From positions 1-5,939 of the forward strand of contig MEHH01000176.1 in the NCBI GenBank assembly GCA_001940755.1: a stretch of DNA of 5,939 nt. The letters are read 5' to 3'. Positions within the stretch are counted from its first letter, which is position 1. Each line of letters opens with the position of its first letter. Shown here in pieces: positions 1-5,939 of the stretch. Position numbers and translations under genes: made by a program. Source of the DNA: Candidatus Heimdallarchaeota archaeon AB_125 (GTDB taxonomy: Archaea > Asgardarchaeota > Heimdallarchaeia > Heimdallarchaeales > Heimdallarchaeaceae). The notes below the pieces were generated by a model. It made no database searches, was not told the DNA's origin, and saw nothing but the letters and a program-made list of their open reading frames with translations.

Positions 1-10
1 AGAGTATAAA

Positions 11-328
11 ATGAAAAAATTTATCATGCAACCAGAATTTACCAATTATTGCAATTTTAAATGCATATTTTGCCCGCATTCAGTGTATCGGAAAAAATTA
101 GAAACGGGTAACCAGTTCAATAGAGAAAAAGGATTTATGTCTAGAAAATTATTTGATCTTTTTTTGGCAAATGCTGAGAAATATGCTAAGCGTATTAGGA
201 TAGGTTTTTTTGGTGAGCAAATGTTACATCCCAAATTTGAAGAATATATAAGATCCTTTCCTGTTAACAGAAACTACGTTGTGGAGCTTAATACTAATTG
301 GTCTTTAGTCACAGAAAAAAATATATGA
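11..328 (+). pseudogene. Truncated radical SAM protein (N-terminal fragment)
   Basis: The 105-residue product begins like a radical SAM enzyme. Cysteines 14, 18 and 21 form the CX3CX2C motif (CNFKCIFC) that binds the 4Fe-4S cluster used to cleave S-adenosylmethionine. Residues 65-75 (GFFGEQMLHPK) match the second conserved strand, usually written GGEPLLHP in the family, here with Gln in place of Pro. The frame then stops at TGA 326-328, after roughly the first third of the usual TIM barrel; family members normally exceed 250-300 residues. The 22 bases before the next gene hold no continuation in any frame, so this looks like a deletion remnant. The ATG at 11 is a good start by similarity, but the frame is open to the window edge, so a few more residues upstream are possible. 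It cannot form a complete catalytic barrel, and its original substrate cannot be told. Confidence 0.75.
317..327 (+). promoter_or_regulatory. Probable archaeal TATA box for the DUF362 gene
   Basis: The A/T run AAAAATATATG is centred about 29 bases before the ATG at 351. Archaeal TATA boxes sit about 26 bases before the transcription start, so the mRNA would begin within a few bases of the start codon, as a leaderless or nearly leaderless transcript. This agrees with the lack of a Shine-Dalgarno sequence in 329-350. The box overlaps the last codons of the truncated radical SAM frame, so the DUF362 gene need not rely on transcription from upstream. A/T-rich runs are common here, so this is suggestive only. 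Confidence 0.4.
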
Positions 329-350
329 GTGATAATAATCTCCTAAATAG

Positions 351-1961
351 ATGAAAATTCCACTTCTTAAAAATAAAAGGGAGAAATTTCAAGATTTAAA
401 TCCTAAACCTTTGAGAAAACAAATTCTAGATAATCTATTTCTATTTGGTTTGTTTAATCTACTTTGGTTCCTATTTCGAACAGGAAAAAAACCTTCTCGT
501 ATAACTTATCCTTGTCAACAAGAAGCTTTGAGAAATGCTTCAATAGGTTTAGGTTCTGCTATTCCTATCATCTCTTTTACAGCAATCTTTACTACAGTTA
601 AATCTTGGTTCAGCTATAGCAGATTTCTCGTCATCTTGGTTCTAACAATATCAACAATTGGAACCGCATCTATCGCTTATACAATTAACTCAAACACTGA
701 AGTTTTTCTAGATATTAACTCTATAAATTCCGAATTAGATGGTGCATCTGATATATTCATTGTAAATGGTGAAGATGTTGCTCATATCAATGATTTAATT
801 GATTTAATGGGAACACAAAATCGCTCTTTCTATCAAACAGCTTCTGTTGGAATTAATCAAGGACCTGATGGTTTAATCGCTGTAGATGATGTAGTCTTAC
901 TCAAAATAAATTGTCAATGGGGAAAACGAGGTGGCACTAATACAGATATGTTGAAGGAGTTGATACGAGCAATTTTATTGCACCCTAAAGGTTTCATAGG
1001 GGAGATAGTAATAGCTGATAATGGACAAGGACGAGGATCAATGGATTGGAGTGAGGCTAATTCAGAAGATAAGAACCAGTCGACTCAAGATGTGGTGGAC
1101 TCATTCTGTTCATGCTCATATGTATCAACTTATCTTTGGGATGATATAGAAAATATAGAAGTTGATGAATACTCTGAAGGAGATATGAATGATGGTTATA
1201 TTGTCTATGATTCACTTGATCCTGAAACAAATATTTATGTCTCTTATCCAAAATTCGAAACTGATTTTGGAACCAAAATAAGTTTTAGAGATGGTATTTG
1301 GAATGGTACAGGGTATGAAGATCGACTTAAAGTTATTAATCTTCCAGTTTTAAAATCGCATTCCGGTTTTGGTGTCACAGCTACAACTAAACACTATATG
1401 GGTGTTCAAAGCCAAGGTTTAACAAATGGTCATGACAGAATTGCAGCTGGTGGAATGGGTACTCTAATGGTCGAACTTGGTGTTCCAACTCTTAATATCA
1501 TTGACGCTCTTTGGGTCAACGCAAATCCAGAATCATCCTCTTCTGAAGGTCCTGGAACAAGTTATACTGAAGCTACTCGAGTAAATGCTCTAATAGCTGG
1601 TACAGATCCTATTGCTTTAGATTATTGGTCAGCAAAACACATTCTTTTACAAGTATCTGAAATGATTGGTTACACAAACACTTACTCACTTAATCCAGAT
1701 AGCACTAAAAGCTTAGGTTTAACTGAAGCCTTTGGTGTATGGCTTAACAGAACCAGAGATGAACTGTTGCGAGCAAGTCTTAATGTCACTAATGATGAGT
1801 TGAAAATCAATGTTTATGCAAATTCATTAAACTTCACTGCAGGTCCAGTCAAGAATAATGATCTGTGGATTTATTTAGGTTCTATTGGAGGAAGTTTCTT
1901 ATTAATAGCAGCTACAGTACCATTTGGAATTAAATACTATAAAAAGAGAAAGATGAAGTAA
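351..1961 (+). CDS. Membrane-anchored DUF362 domain protein
   Basis: This 536-residue protein carries the DUF362 signature blocks in order: LLKINCQWG followed by TNTDMLKELIRAI (about 183-208), GEIVIADNGQG (about 217-227), VINLPVLKSHSGFG then TTKHYMG (about 329-351), NIIDAL (382-387) and IAGTDPIALDYWSAKHIL (about 415-432). DUF362 proteins have no firmly established activity; some members carry ferredoxin-like clusters, but this one does not. The basic N-terminal region contains KPSRITYPCQ (about 46-56), which I recall from other membrane DUF362 proteins. Hydrophobic stretches lie near 62-82 and 91-111, and a clear C-terminal membrane helix (about 505-528) is followed by KYYKKRKMK. By the positive-inside rule this places the domain outside the cell. 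Six N-X-S/T sequons between 157 and 496 fit that side. Cysteines 188, 253 and 255 lie in the domain. The start is well bounded because an in-frame TAG directly precedes the ATG. Confidence 0.85.
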   Translation: MKIPLLKNKREKFQDLNPKPLRKQILDNLFLFGLFNLLWFLFRTGKKPSRITYPCQQEALRNASIGLGSAIPIISFTAIFTTVKSWFSYSRFLVILVLTISTIGTASIAYTINSNTEVFLDINSINSELDGASDIFIVNGEDVAHINDLIDLMGTQNRSFYQTASVGINQGPDGLIAVDDVVLLKINCQWGKRGGTNTDMLKELIRAILLHPKGFIGEIVIADNGQGRGSMDWSEANSEDKNQSTQDVVDSFCSCSYVSTYLWDDIENIEVDEYSEGDMNDGYIVYDSLDPETNIYVSYPKFETDFGTKISFRDGIWNGTGYEDRLKVINLPVLKSHSGFGVTATTKHYMGVQSQGLTNGHDRIAAGGMGTLMVELGVPTLNIIDALWVNANPESSSSEGPGTSYTEATRVNALIAGTDPIALDYWSAKHILLQVSEMIGYTNTYSLNPDSTKSLGLTEAFGVWLNRTRDELLRASLNVTNDELKINVYANSLNFTAGPVKNNDLWIYLGSIGGSFLLIAATVPFGIKYYKKRKMK

Positions 1962-1980
1962 TCTGAAAGAATTTTAGAAT

Positions 1981-2907
1981 TTACTTTTCAAATTTCCTTT
2001 CCCAGATATTATTGTATTGGTGATGTTGAAAACCAATTGAGAGATAGAACTGCTGGCCATCTCCAACAAATATTTTTTCTGCACCCATTTCTTTAACTCG
2101 TTTTATTGCTTCATAATTTGAGGCTTTAGCTAATCCCTTTCTTCTATGATCTGGATCAGTTCCAACAGGTTCCAAAATACCTATTTTGTTTTTATCATCA
2201 AACCATACTAAGCAGAAGGAAACAATTTCATTATCAGGAGCTACAACATAGACATCTAGTTCTTTTCGATAGTCAGGAGATTTTTGTAAAGATTCATATG
2301 AAGAAGGTTGAACTTCATTCTCTGTTCCCCAATTGCCAAAAGCTCTAGCAAAAGCTTTAGTTCGTTTGATTATGTCATTGTCTTCAGCCATAGTCATAAT
2401 TTTGTAATCCTCAAGAAGTTCGGGATAGGAAAAATCTTTGTCAAGCTTAATACTAGAGGTTGTCTCCTTTACATCCTCTCTTTTGATATATCCTCTTTCT
2501 TCAGCTATTTTCTCAAGAACACTGTCCCCCTCACTTATTCTAGGTCTTAGTAAGAATTTTCCATCTATTTCAGCAATGAGTTTTTCTTCAGCAAATTCGA
2601 ACATTTCCCTATAAGGAATCATATTTAGATACTTTGGATTTACTTGGAAAAAAGTTTCACCTCTACCTACTGCTTCATTCAAAATCAAACTTACAATTTC
2701 ACCATCTTCTGTCTCCCAAATACCTATTGTTTTGCTCCATTCATCCATTGAGAGTTCAAACATATTTCTAATAAAATAAGCAGCATAATTCCATCTCTCT
2801 AATGTCCAATTAATTAGGTCTCCTTCAACGACATATGTTTCTTGTAGAAAATCTCTTATTCTTAAGAAATCTGGGTTGTGAGAATATGGTTTGAAAACAA
2901 TTTTCAT
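1981..2907 (-). CDS. GNAT-family N-acetyltransferase
   Basis: The C-terminal part is a GNAT acetyltransferase, which would transfer the acetyl group of acetyl-CoA to an amine on an unknown substrate. The acetyl-CoA pyrophosphate-binding block reads GTDPDHRRKGLAKA, at residues 249-262 counted from the chosen start. It follows strands VYVVAPDNEIVSFCLVWFD and IGILEPVG and precedes the usual EAIKRVKEMGAEKIFVG helix-strand and the final FYLSIGF motif. The N-terminal half (VEGDLINWTLERWNYAAYF onward) looks like a degenerate first GNAT-like domain, giving a two-domain protein of 308 residues. The frame is open to an ATG at 2982 (333 residues), but I prefer ATG 2905-2907. The protein then begins MKIVFKPYSHNPDF, and a TATA box lies 27 bases upstream. 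The extra 25 residues of the longer form look unlike a protein start. The gene converges on the DUF362 gene with 19 bases between stops. Confidence 0.82.
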   Translation of the reverse strand: MKIVFKPYSHNPDFLRIRDFLQETYVVEGDLINWTLERWNYAAYFIRNMFELSMDEWSKTIGIWETEDGEIVSLILNEAVGRGETFFQVNPKYLNMIPYREMFEFAEEKLIAEIDGKFLLRPRISEGDSVLEKIAEERGYIKREDVKETTSSIKLDKDFSYPELLEDYKIMTMAEDNDIIKRTKAFARAFGNWGTENEVQPSSYESLQKSPDYRKELDVYVVAPDNEIVSFCLVWFDDKNKIGILEPVGTDPDHRRKGLAKASNYEAIKRVKEMGAEKIFVGDGQQFYLSIGFQHHQYNNIWERKFEK

Positions 2908-2928
2908 GGCTAAGACCGATTCTGTGAG

Positions 2929-2940
2929 ATTATAAAAATT
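2929..2940 (-). promoter_or_regulatory. Probable archaeal TATA box for the acetyltransferase gene
   Basis: On the minus strand this reads AATTTTTATAAT and is centred about 27 bases before the ATG at 2907-2905. That is the expected spacing if transcription starts at the ATG itself, giving a leaderless mRNA. It lies inside the longer reading-frame extension (2908-2982), which argues against the upstream ATG being used. No Shine-Dalgarno sequence precedes either start. Confidence 0.5.
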
Positions 2941-3000
2941 ATTGTCTAAATTAAAAAAAGTGATAGAAAGCAGTTCATTCAATTATTCTATCAAATCTTA

Positions 3001-3666
3001 TTATTCTTTATTTGTAGTTTCCCACCAATCTTTAACTTGTTCAATCAGTTCTGCTTTATCAAATTTGTCGCTTTTTTCAAGAAACTTTATCAAATCATCC
3101 AACCTTTCTTTACGATTTTCGAGAATTTCTAATCTTTCTTGAATAGCAGATTGTTTTGTTTTAATCTTAGATCTTTTTCCTCGGAAATAATCAATTGCAT
3201 CCTCTATGGAAGTGAGTTGGTCAATTCTTTTCAACAACATATGTTTTTCTCCACGAGAGAAATATGGCATTGTTGTATCTGACATCATGGAAAAACGATC
3301 AGCCCATTTCTCTTTGAGCTCATCCATGTAATTCATTCCAGTGTCTGTAATAATAAAGAGCTTGTTTGCTCTTCCATCAACTTCATCTTTTTTGATTTTG
3401 ACATACTTCTGTTCAACTAAATCGTCTAATACACGGAGAACGTTTGTTCTTGGAAAATGATAGTCTTCTTGTAGTTGATAACCAGTTATTCCATCAGGAT
3501 TATCAGAGAGAATTTTCAGAACGAAATATGTTCTCATTTCTTTGAAAGACTCCTTAGACATTGACATCAAAGGTTTAAACATACCTCTGTGACCCTCAGA
3601 ATGATGAGAACCAGTTGGTTTCCCTCTGGGGGGATAACGTTTTTTGTTTGTTTTGTCTTTGTACAT
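3001..3666 (-). CDS. PadR-family transcriptional regulator
   Basis: This 221-residue protein has a winged helix-turn-helix of PadR type at about residues 44-115. The segment YFVLKILSDNPDGITGYQLQED forms the first helices, FPRTNVLRVLDDLVEQKYV (71-89) the recognition helix region, and KIKKDEVDGRANKLFIITDTG the wing. A 43-residue N-terminal extension is basic and His/Gly rich (GSHHSEGHRGMFKPL), then the domain begins. After the domain, residues about 140-200 are highly charged and predicted to form a coiled coil, as in PadR dimers. PadR proteins act as dimeric cytosolic DNA-binding repressors, often controlling their own gene and a neighbour. The start is bounded by an in-frame TAG five codons upstream. 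Palindromes of ACAT/ATGT type in its promoter suggest autoregulation. The acetyltransferase gene follows on the same strand and may be a target or be cotranscribed. The inducing signal is unknown. Confidence 0.88.
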   Translation of the reverse strand: MYKDKTNKKRYPPRGKPTGSHHSEGHRGMFKPLMSMSKESFKEMRTYFVLKILSDNPDGITGYQLQEDYHFPRTNVLRVLDDLVEQKYVKIKKDEVDGRANKLFIITDTGMNYMDELKEKWADRFSMMSDTTMPYFSRGEKHMLLKRIDQLTSIEDAIDYFRGKRSKIKTKQSAIQERLEILENRKERLDDLIKFLEKSDKFDKAELIEQVKDWWETTNKE

Positions 3667-3682
3667 TTTTAACCACTAAATA

Positions 3683-3691
3683 TACAGTGTA
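3683..3691. promoter_or_regulatory. Small palindrome near the PadR transcription start
   Basis: TACA-g-TGTA is a perfect nine-base dyad. It lies between the PadR TATA box and start codon, close to the predicted transcription start (about 3677). It could be a third operator half-site group next to the larger palindromes at 3697-3729. It is short enough to occur by chance in A/T-rich DNA. Confidence 0.25.
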
Positions 3692-3696
3692 CTTTC

Positions 3697-3729
3697 ACAT
3701 ATATAAATATGTCCATTTTGAACATATGT
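3697..3729 (-). promoter_or_regulatory. PadR promoter: TATA box inside overlapping palindromes (probable operator)
   Basis: Three dyads overlap here. ACATAT-ataa-ATATGT occupies 3697-3712, ATATGT and ACATAT (3707-3712 and 3722-3727) flank a nine-base spacer, and ACATATGT (3722-3729) is itself a palindrome. On the minus strand the first dyad contains TTTATATA, a good archaeal TATA box centred about 37 bases before the PadR ATG at 3666. That predicts a start near 3677 and a leader of about 11 bases. Characterised PadR operators are typically ATGT and ACAT half-sites around a spacer of about eight bases, so these sites resemble PadR targets. A dimer bound here would block TATA-binding protein. 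The dyads are read directly; the role is inferred. Confidence 0.55.
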
Positions 3730-3748
3730 ATAAATTAACCATATAGTT

Positions 3749-3776
3749 ATAAATGACATATGGGAATAAATGACAT
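3749..3776. repeat. Eleven-base direct repeat upstream of the PadR gene
   Basis: ATAAATGACAT occurs exactly at 3749-3759 and again at 3766-3776, with starts 17 bases apart. The pair lies in the 154-base gap between the methyltransferase and PadR genes, 20-50 bases upstream of the palindrome cluster. Each copy ends in an ACAT half-site, so the pair could be activator or accessory regulator sites. Nothing else in 3777-3820 stands out. Confidence 0.45.
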
Positions 3777-3820
3777 GAAGAGCTATCAAATAATGAAAAC
3801 AAAAAGAAAGCAATTGGAGA

Positions 3821-4420
3821 CTACTTTTGTGCAATTATCCAATAATGCAACTCTTCACCTCTATCAAGAATTTCTTCAAATAAAATATTGAAATCAGCTT
3901 CTTTTACTAAAGATAGAGTCTTCTCAGGGGGATAATTACTCCAGAACATTTCAGATCCTAAAAAATCATCTCCATAATAATCCCCGCTATCAGTACCTAT
4001 GCAGAAGAAGAGTATTCCTTTTGGTTTCAACATGCGGTAAAAATTTTCTAGAATTGAGAAATGTTTCTCTTTTGGAGCATGAAACAATGAATAAATAGCT
4101 GTTATGCAATCGAATGAAAGTTCAGGAAAATCCAGATCATTCATATCATATCTGTAGAATTTTGCTTCAGAAACATTCTGTTCTGCTAGTTCTATCATTG
4201 TCTCTGAGATATCAATTCCTGTCACTGAAAATCCTTTATCAACAAAATATCTAGCTATTGGAACACCTGTTCCACATCCTACATCAAGAATTTTTCCATT
4301 TTCTGGAAGAAGTGTGAGTATATATTTTAGTTCTTTGAGATTACTAAAGATACTTCTATAATCCATGTACTTCTGGCCAATCTCATTATACCCTTTTCTT
4401 ACCAATTCTTCCTTCTTCAT
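3821..4420 (-). CDS. Class I SAM-dependent methyltransferase
   Basis: This 199-residue soluble protein is a Rossmann-fold methyltransferase that uses S-adenosylmethionine. Motif I is ILDVGCGTGVP (residues 44-54), the glycine-rich SAM loop. VTGIDIS (67-73) supplies the acidic residue (Asp70) expected to hold the ribose hydroxyls. FYRYDMNDLDF (88-98) carries the aspartate near adenine, FDCITAIYSLFHAP (103-116) is the motif IV region, and MLKPKGILFFCIG (130-142) is the helix and strand before the C-terminal part. The length and N-terminal VRKGYNEIGQKYMDYR resemble the UbiE/Methyltransf_11-25 group of small-molecule methyltransferases. The substrate cannot be inferred. An in-frame TAA lies a few codons upstream, which bounds the start at ATG 4420. 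It is in line with, but separated by 154 bases from, the PadR gene downstream, and by 166 bases from the kinase upstream. Confidence 0.87.
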   Translation of the reverse strand: MKKEELVRKGYNEIGQKYMDYRSIFSNLKELKYILTLLPENGKILDVGCGTGVPIARYFVDKGFSVTGIDISETMIELAEQNVSEAKFYRYDMNDLDFPELSFDCITAIYSLFHAPKEKHFSILENFYRMLKPKGILFFCIGTDSGDYYGDDFLGSEMFWSNYPPEKTLSLVKEADFNILFEEILDRGEELHYWIIAQK

Positions 4421-4448
4421 AGCTAATCTATTTGTTTAGTTATCTCAA

Positions 4449-4458
4449 TTTTATTAAA
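4449..4458 (-). promoter_or_regulatory. Probable archaeal TATA box for the methyltransferase gene
   Basis: The minus strand reads TTTAATAAAA, centred about 34 bases before the ATG at 4420. This predicts transcription starting roughly 7 bases before the start codon, too short for a normal Shine-Dalgarno site, and none is seen. The remaining intergenic DNA up to 4586 is A/T rich and shows no other clear feature. Confidence 0.4.
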
Positions 4459-4586
4459 CTTATCCTCAGTTCATTAAGAGAAGTAAATAAACACTGAAAA
4501 GACTGAAGATATATCATGTCTATTGAAATTTTGGATAAAGATATCTGAATTCATAAAAGAAGTTGAAAAAGAGTAAAGAGGTTAAG

Positions 4587-5777
4587 TTATTCTTTTGAGA
4601 TAATAAGTGGAAACTTCATCGAAATAATTGTACCTGATGGTTCATTATCCTCAATTTGAAGAGAACCTCCAAATCCCTCGATTGCAGTTTTAGCTAGACT
4701 CAAACCTACTCCTCTAGGTTCCCATTCTTTTTCAGTTATTGTAAGAGAATAATCCAGAATCCGTCCCTTTTCAACATCACTCATACCCTTTCCATTATCA
4801 CTAACTTCAATCACGATTGAATCATCAGTTTTTTCAGCATTGATAATTACATTTATTCCTTCACCTCCGTGTTTGAAAGCATTCTCAATAACATTGAATA
4901 GGATGAAATTTAACAGATTATTTCCCCAAATGTAGATTTTTTTATCTTTAATTTTCACAGAAACATTATCAAATAAATCAGCAACTTCGTTAATGAAGGA
5001 AATTGGTATTTTTTCTATCTTAAGGCTTGAAAAGATTTCACTACTCGAGCGAAGCTTTGAAATACGATTTTCCATATTTTTTAACCTGGTTGAAGCCATT
5101 TCTATGAGTTCATCAGATTTCTTATCTTGATAAAGTTCAAGTGCATTTGAAATAACAATGATATCATTTCCTAAATCATGTCTTAGAAGCTGTGTCAAAA
5201 TGAGTAAATCTTTGACTTTATCATCTAGCTCGAGATATAATGTTTTATACCTTTTTCTCTCCTCTTCAATTGCAGTAATAGAAGATATAACCAATTTTTT
5301 CCCTCTCACCCATATTAGAATTGCAAAGATATAACTGAATCCTAATAGATTGAATATTCTAGTTATCCCTCTGTACTTTATGTCACCAAACAACCCATAG
5401 AATAATTGATAAGCATCCCCCACGAACAAGAAAGCAAAACCGGTTAAAAGTGCTAAGATATAATATCTAAAAGTTATTTCCATGTATATTATGTAGAGAG
5501 TTAGCAGCGAGAACATAATTAGAACTGTCTCTACTAAAAATGGTAAATAAATGAAAAACTCAGACATTGGAACTCCTTGAGATATTGCTAAACGAGCAGC
5601 TATTATAGCTACAATTATGAAACCTGTTGATGCGATTACTGAACCAAATAAGAAAATACTTAGCGATTGACGTTTGACTAATCTAGCATCTAATATCACA
5701 CGAACTATAACAAAGATTAGAATTGGAAATGCACATGGATTGATACGATTTCCCCCAGCAGGCTTCACTGCGTCCAC
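4587..5777 (-). CDS. Membrane sensor histidine kinase, N-terminus probably lost at a junction
   Basis: The 396-residue frame has about five hydrophobic helices (roughly 16-29, 39-64, 73-100, 105-129 and 140-158), then a charged linker/coiled coil (170-195) and a kinase core. The H-box is LLRHDLGNDI with His200 as the likely phosphorylated residue. The ATPase domain shows the N-box NVIENAFKHGG (295-305), G1 box DNGKGM (327-332) and G2 box RGVGLSLAK (355-363). It would autophosphorylate in response to an unknown signal sensed by the membrane region. No response regulator is in the window. The only start upstream of the first helix is GTG 5775-5777, inside DNA of different composition. The next in-frame Met, residue 71, lies past the second helix. 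The residues before about 5750 (MDAVKPAGG) are therefore probably not native, and the true start is missing. An intact gene starting at this GTG is possible but less likely. Confidence 0.8.
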   Translation of the reverse strand: MDAVKPAGGNRINPCAFPILIFVIVRVILDARLVKRQSLSIFLFGSVIASTGFIIVAIIAARLAISQGVPMSEFFIYLPFLVETVLIMFSLLTLYIIYMEITFRYYILALLTGFAFLFVGDAYQLFYGLFGDIKYRGITRIFNLLGFSYIFAILIWVRGKKLVISSITAIEEERKRYKTLYLELDDKVKDLLILTQLLRHDLGNDIIVISNALELYQDKKSDELIEMASTRLKNMENRISKLRSSSEIFSSLKIEKIPISFINEVADLFDNVSVKIKDKKIYIWGNNLLNFILFNVIENAFKHGGEGINVIINAEKTDDSIVIEVSDNGKGMSDVEKGRILDYSLTITEKEWEPRGVGLSLAKTAIEGFGGSLQIEDNEPSGTIISMKFPLIISKE

Positions 5778-5939
5778 GTACTGAAGGCTACTGGGCTGAT
5801 GAGTGTGAATTATTCTCTCGCAAATACGGTCCGGTCATTCCATCTGAATCCCGTCGTGACCGCGGTCACCACTCTGTGCACTGTGGTGTCCGTACCGCTG
5901 GCGACTTGCTTCGCAAGGCCCCGGATGGCATCGGTCGTT
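5744..5939 (+). CDS. Unidentified open frame in the GC-rich end, partial
   Basis: After TGA 5741-5743 this frame stays open to the window end (65 codons). It includes RPRTEGYWADECELFSRKYG and then a stretch rich in Arg, His and Gly ending in LLRKAPDGIGR. Codons such as CGC, CGT, GGC and CTT/TTG look bacterial and unlike the AGA-rich genes to the left. There is no ATG, so if real it is an internal or N-terminally cut piece. The frame is not conclusive: with 57% G+C, stops are rare, and a minus-strand frame is also open from the window end for about 43 codons. I do not recognise either product. Confidence 0.2.
5751..5939. other. GC-rich segment foreign to the rest of the window
   Basis: From about 5751 the sequence changes from A/T rich to G/C rich; 103 of the 179 bases from 5761 onward are G or C. 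CpG and CGNC-type codons become frequent, whereas they are rare to the left. The boundary cannot be placed exactly and lies between about 5745 and 5770. No inverted repeat, target duplication, tRNA end or transposase is visible at the change, so a mobile-element boundary is not supported. A misjoined read or contig end is the simplest explanation. Recent acquisition of DNA cannot be excluded from this piece alone. Confidence 0.65.

Noticed and set aside
1..10. TATAAA at 5-10 before the radical SAM start.
   Set aside because: It touches the ATG, so it cannot be the TATA box for that gene, and upstream sequence is not available.
1940..1995. T-rich runs on both strands around the convergent gene ends, possible archaeal terminators.
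   Set aside because: The runs are interrupted, lie partly inside coding sequence and are not distinguishable from the general A/T richness.
2308..2550. Plus-strand open frame opposite the acetyltransferase gene.
   Set aside because: It is low-complexity Ser/Phe-rich shadow coding with no promoter; the minus-strand gene explains this DNA.
4490..4586. Short plus-strand open stretches in the kinase-methyltransferase gap, including an 11-codon ATG frame ending at the TGA near 4550.
   Set aside because: They are too short, have no promoter or family resemblance, and a run of this length is expected by chance.
5735..5777. The kinase N-terminus reads NPCAFP, a motif found in DsbD/CcdA-type membrane proteins.
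   Set aside because: No second cysteine or other family feature follows, and the motif sits next to the composition break, so the likeness is probably accidental.

Overview
The window looks like AT-rich archaeal DNA (roughly one third G+C by eye) up to about position 5,750. It is followed by about 180 bases of clearly different, GC-rich DNA (103 of 179 bases G or C from 5761 to the end). The archaeal call rests on TATA-like boxes placed about 27-37 bases before several start codons, the absence of convincing Shine-Dalgarno sites, and the gene families present: a membrane DUF362 protein, a PadR regulator with an N-terminal extension, and a multi-pass membrane histidine kinase. The style fits an uncultured archaeon, perhaps of the Asgard group, but no marker gene here fixes the lineage.

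Left part, plus strand: a short radical-SAM reading frame (11-328) keeps the CX3CX2C iron-sulfur motif but stops after 105 codons, so it is a remnant or truncated gene. A TATA-like box lies in its last codons, and 22 bases after its stop begins a full-length membrane-anchored DUF362 protein (351-1961).

Middle and right part, minus strand: four genes point leftwards and converge on the DUF362 gene. In transcription order they are a membrane histidine kinase (4587 to about 5777, N-terminus compromised), a class I SAM-dependent methyltransferase (3821-4420), a PadR-family regulator (3001-3666) and a GNAT-type acetyltransferase (1981-2907, or 2982 if the longer start is used). The last three each have their own plausible archaeal promoter, so this is probably a row of short transcription units and not one tight operon. 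The PadR promoter carries stacked palindromes built from ACAT/ATGT half-sites, as expected for an autoregulated PadR gene.

Right edge: G+C content and codon style change abruptly at about 5745-5770. The kinase reading frame runs through this change and finds its only upstream start (GTG) inside the foreign-looking DNA. The simplest explanation is a chimeric assembly or contig-end join that has removed the true kinase N-terminus; recent insertion is the alternative. No complete new multi-gene system is evident. The points most worth checking are the junction, the PadR operator cluster and the truncated radical-SAM gene.
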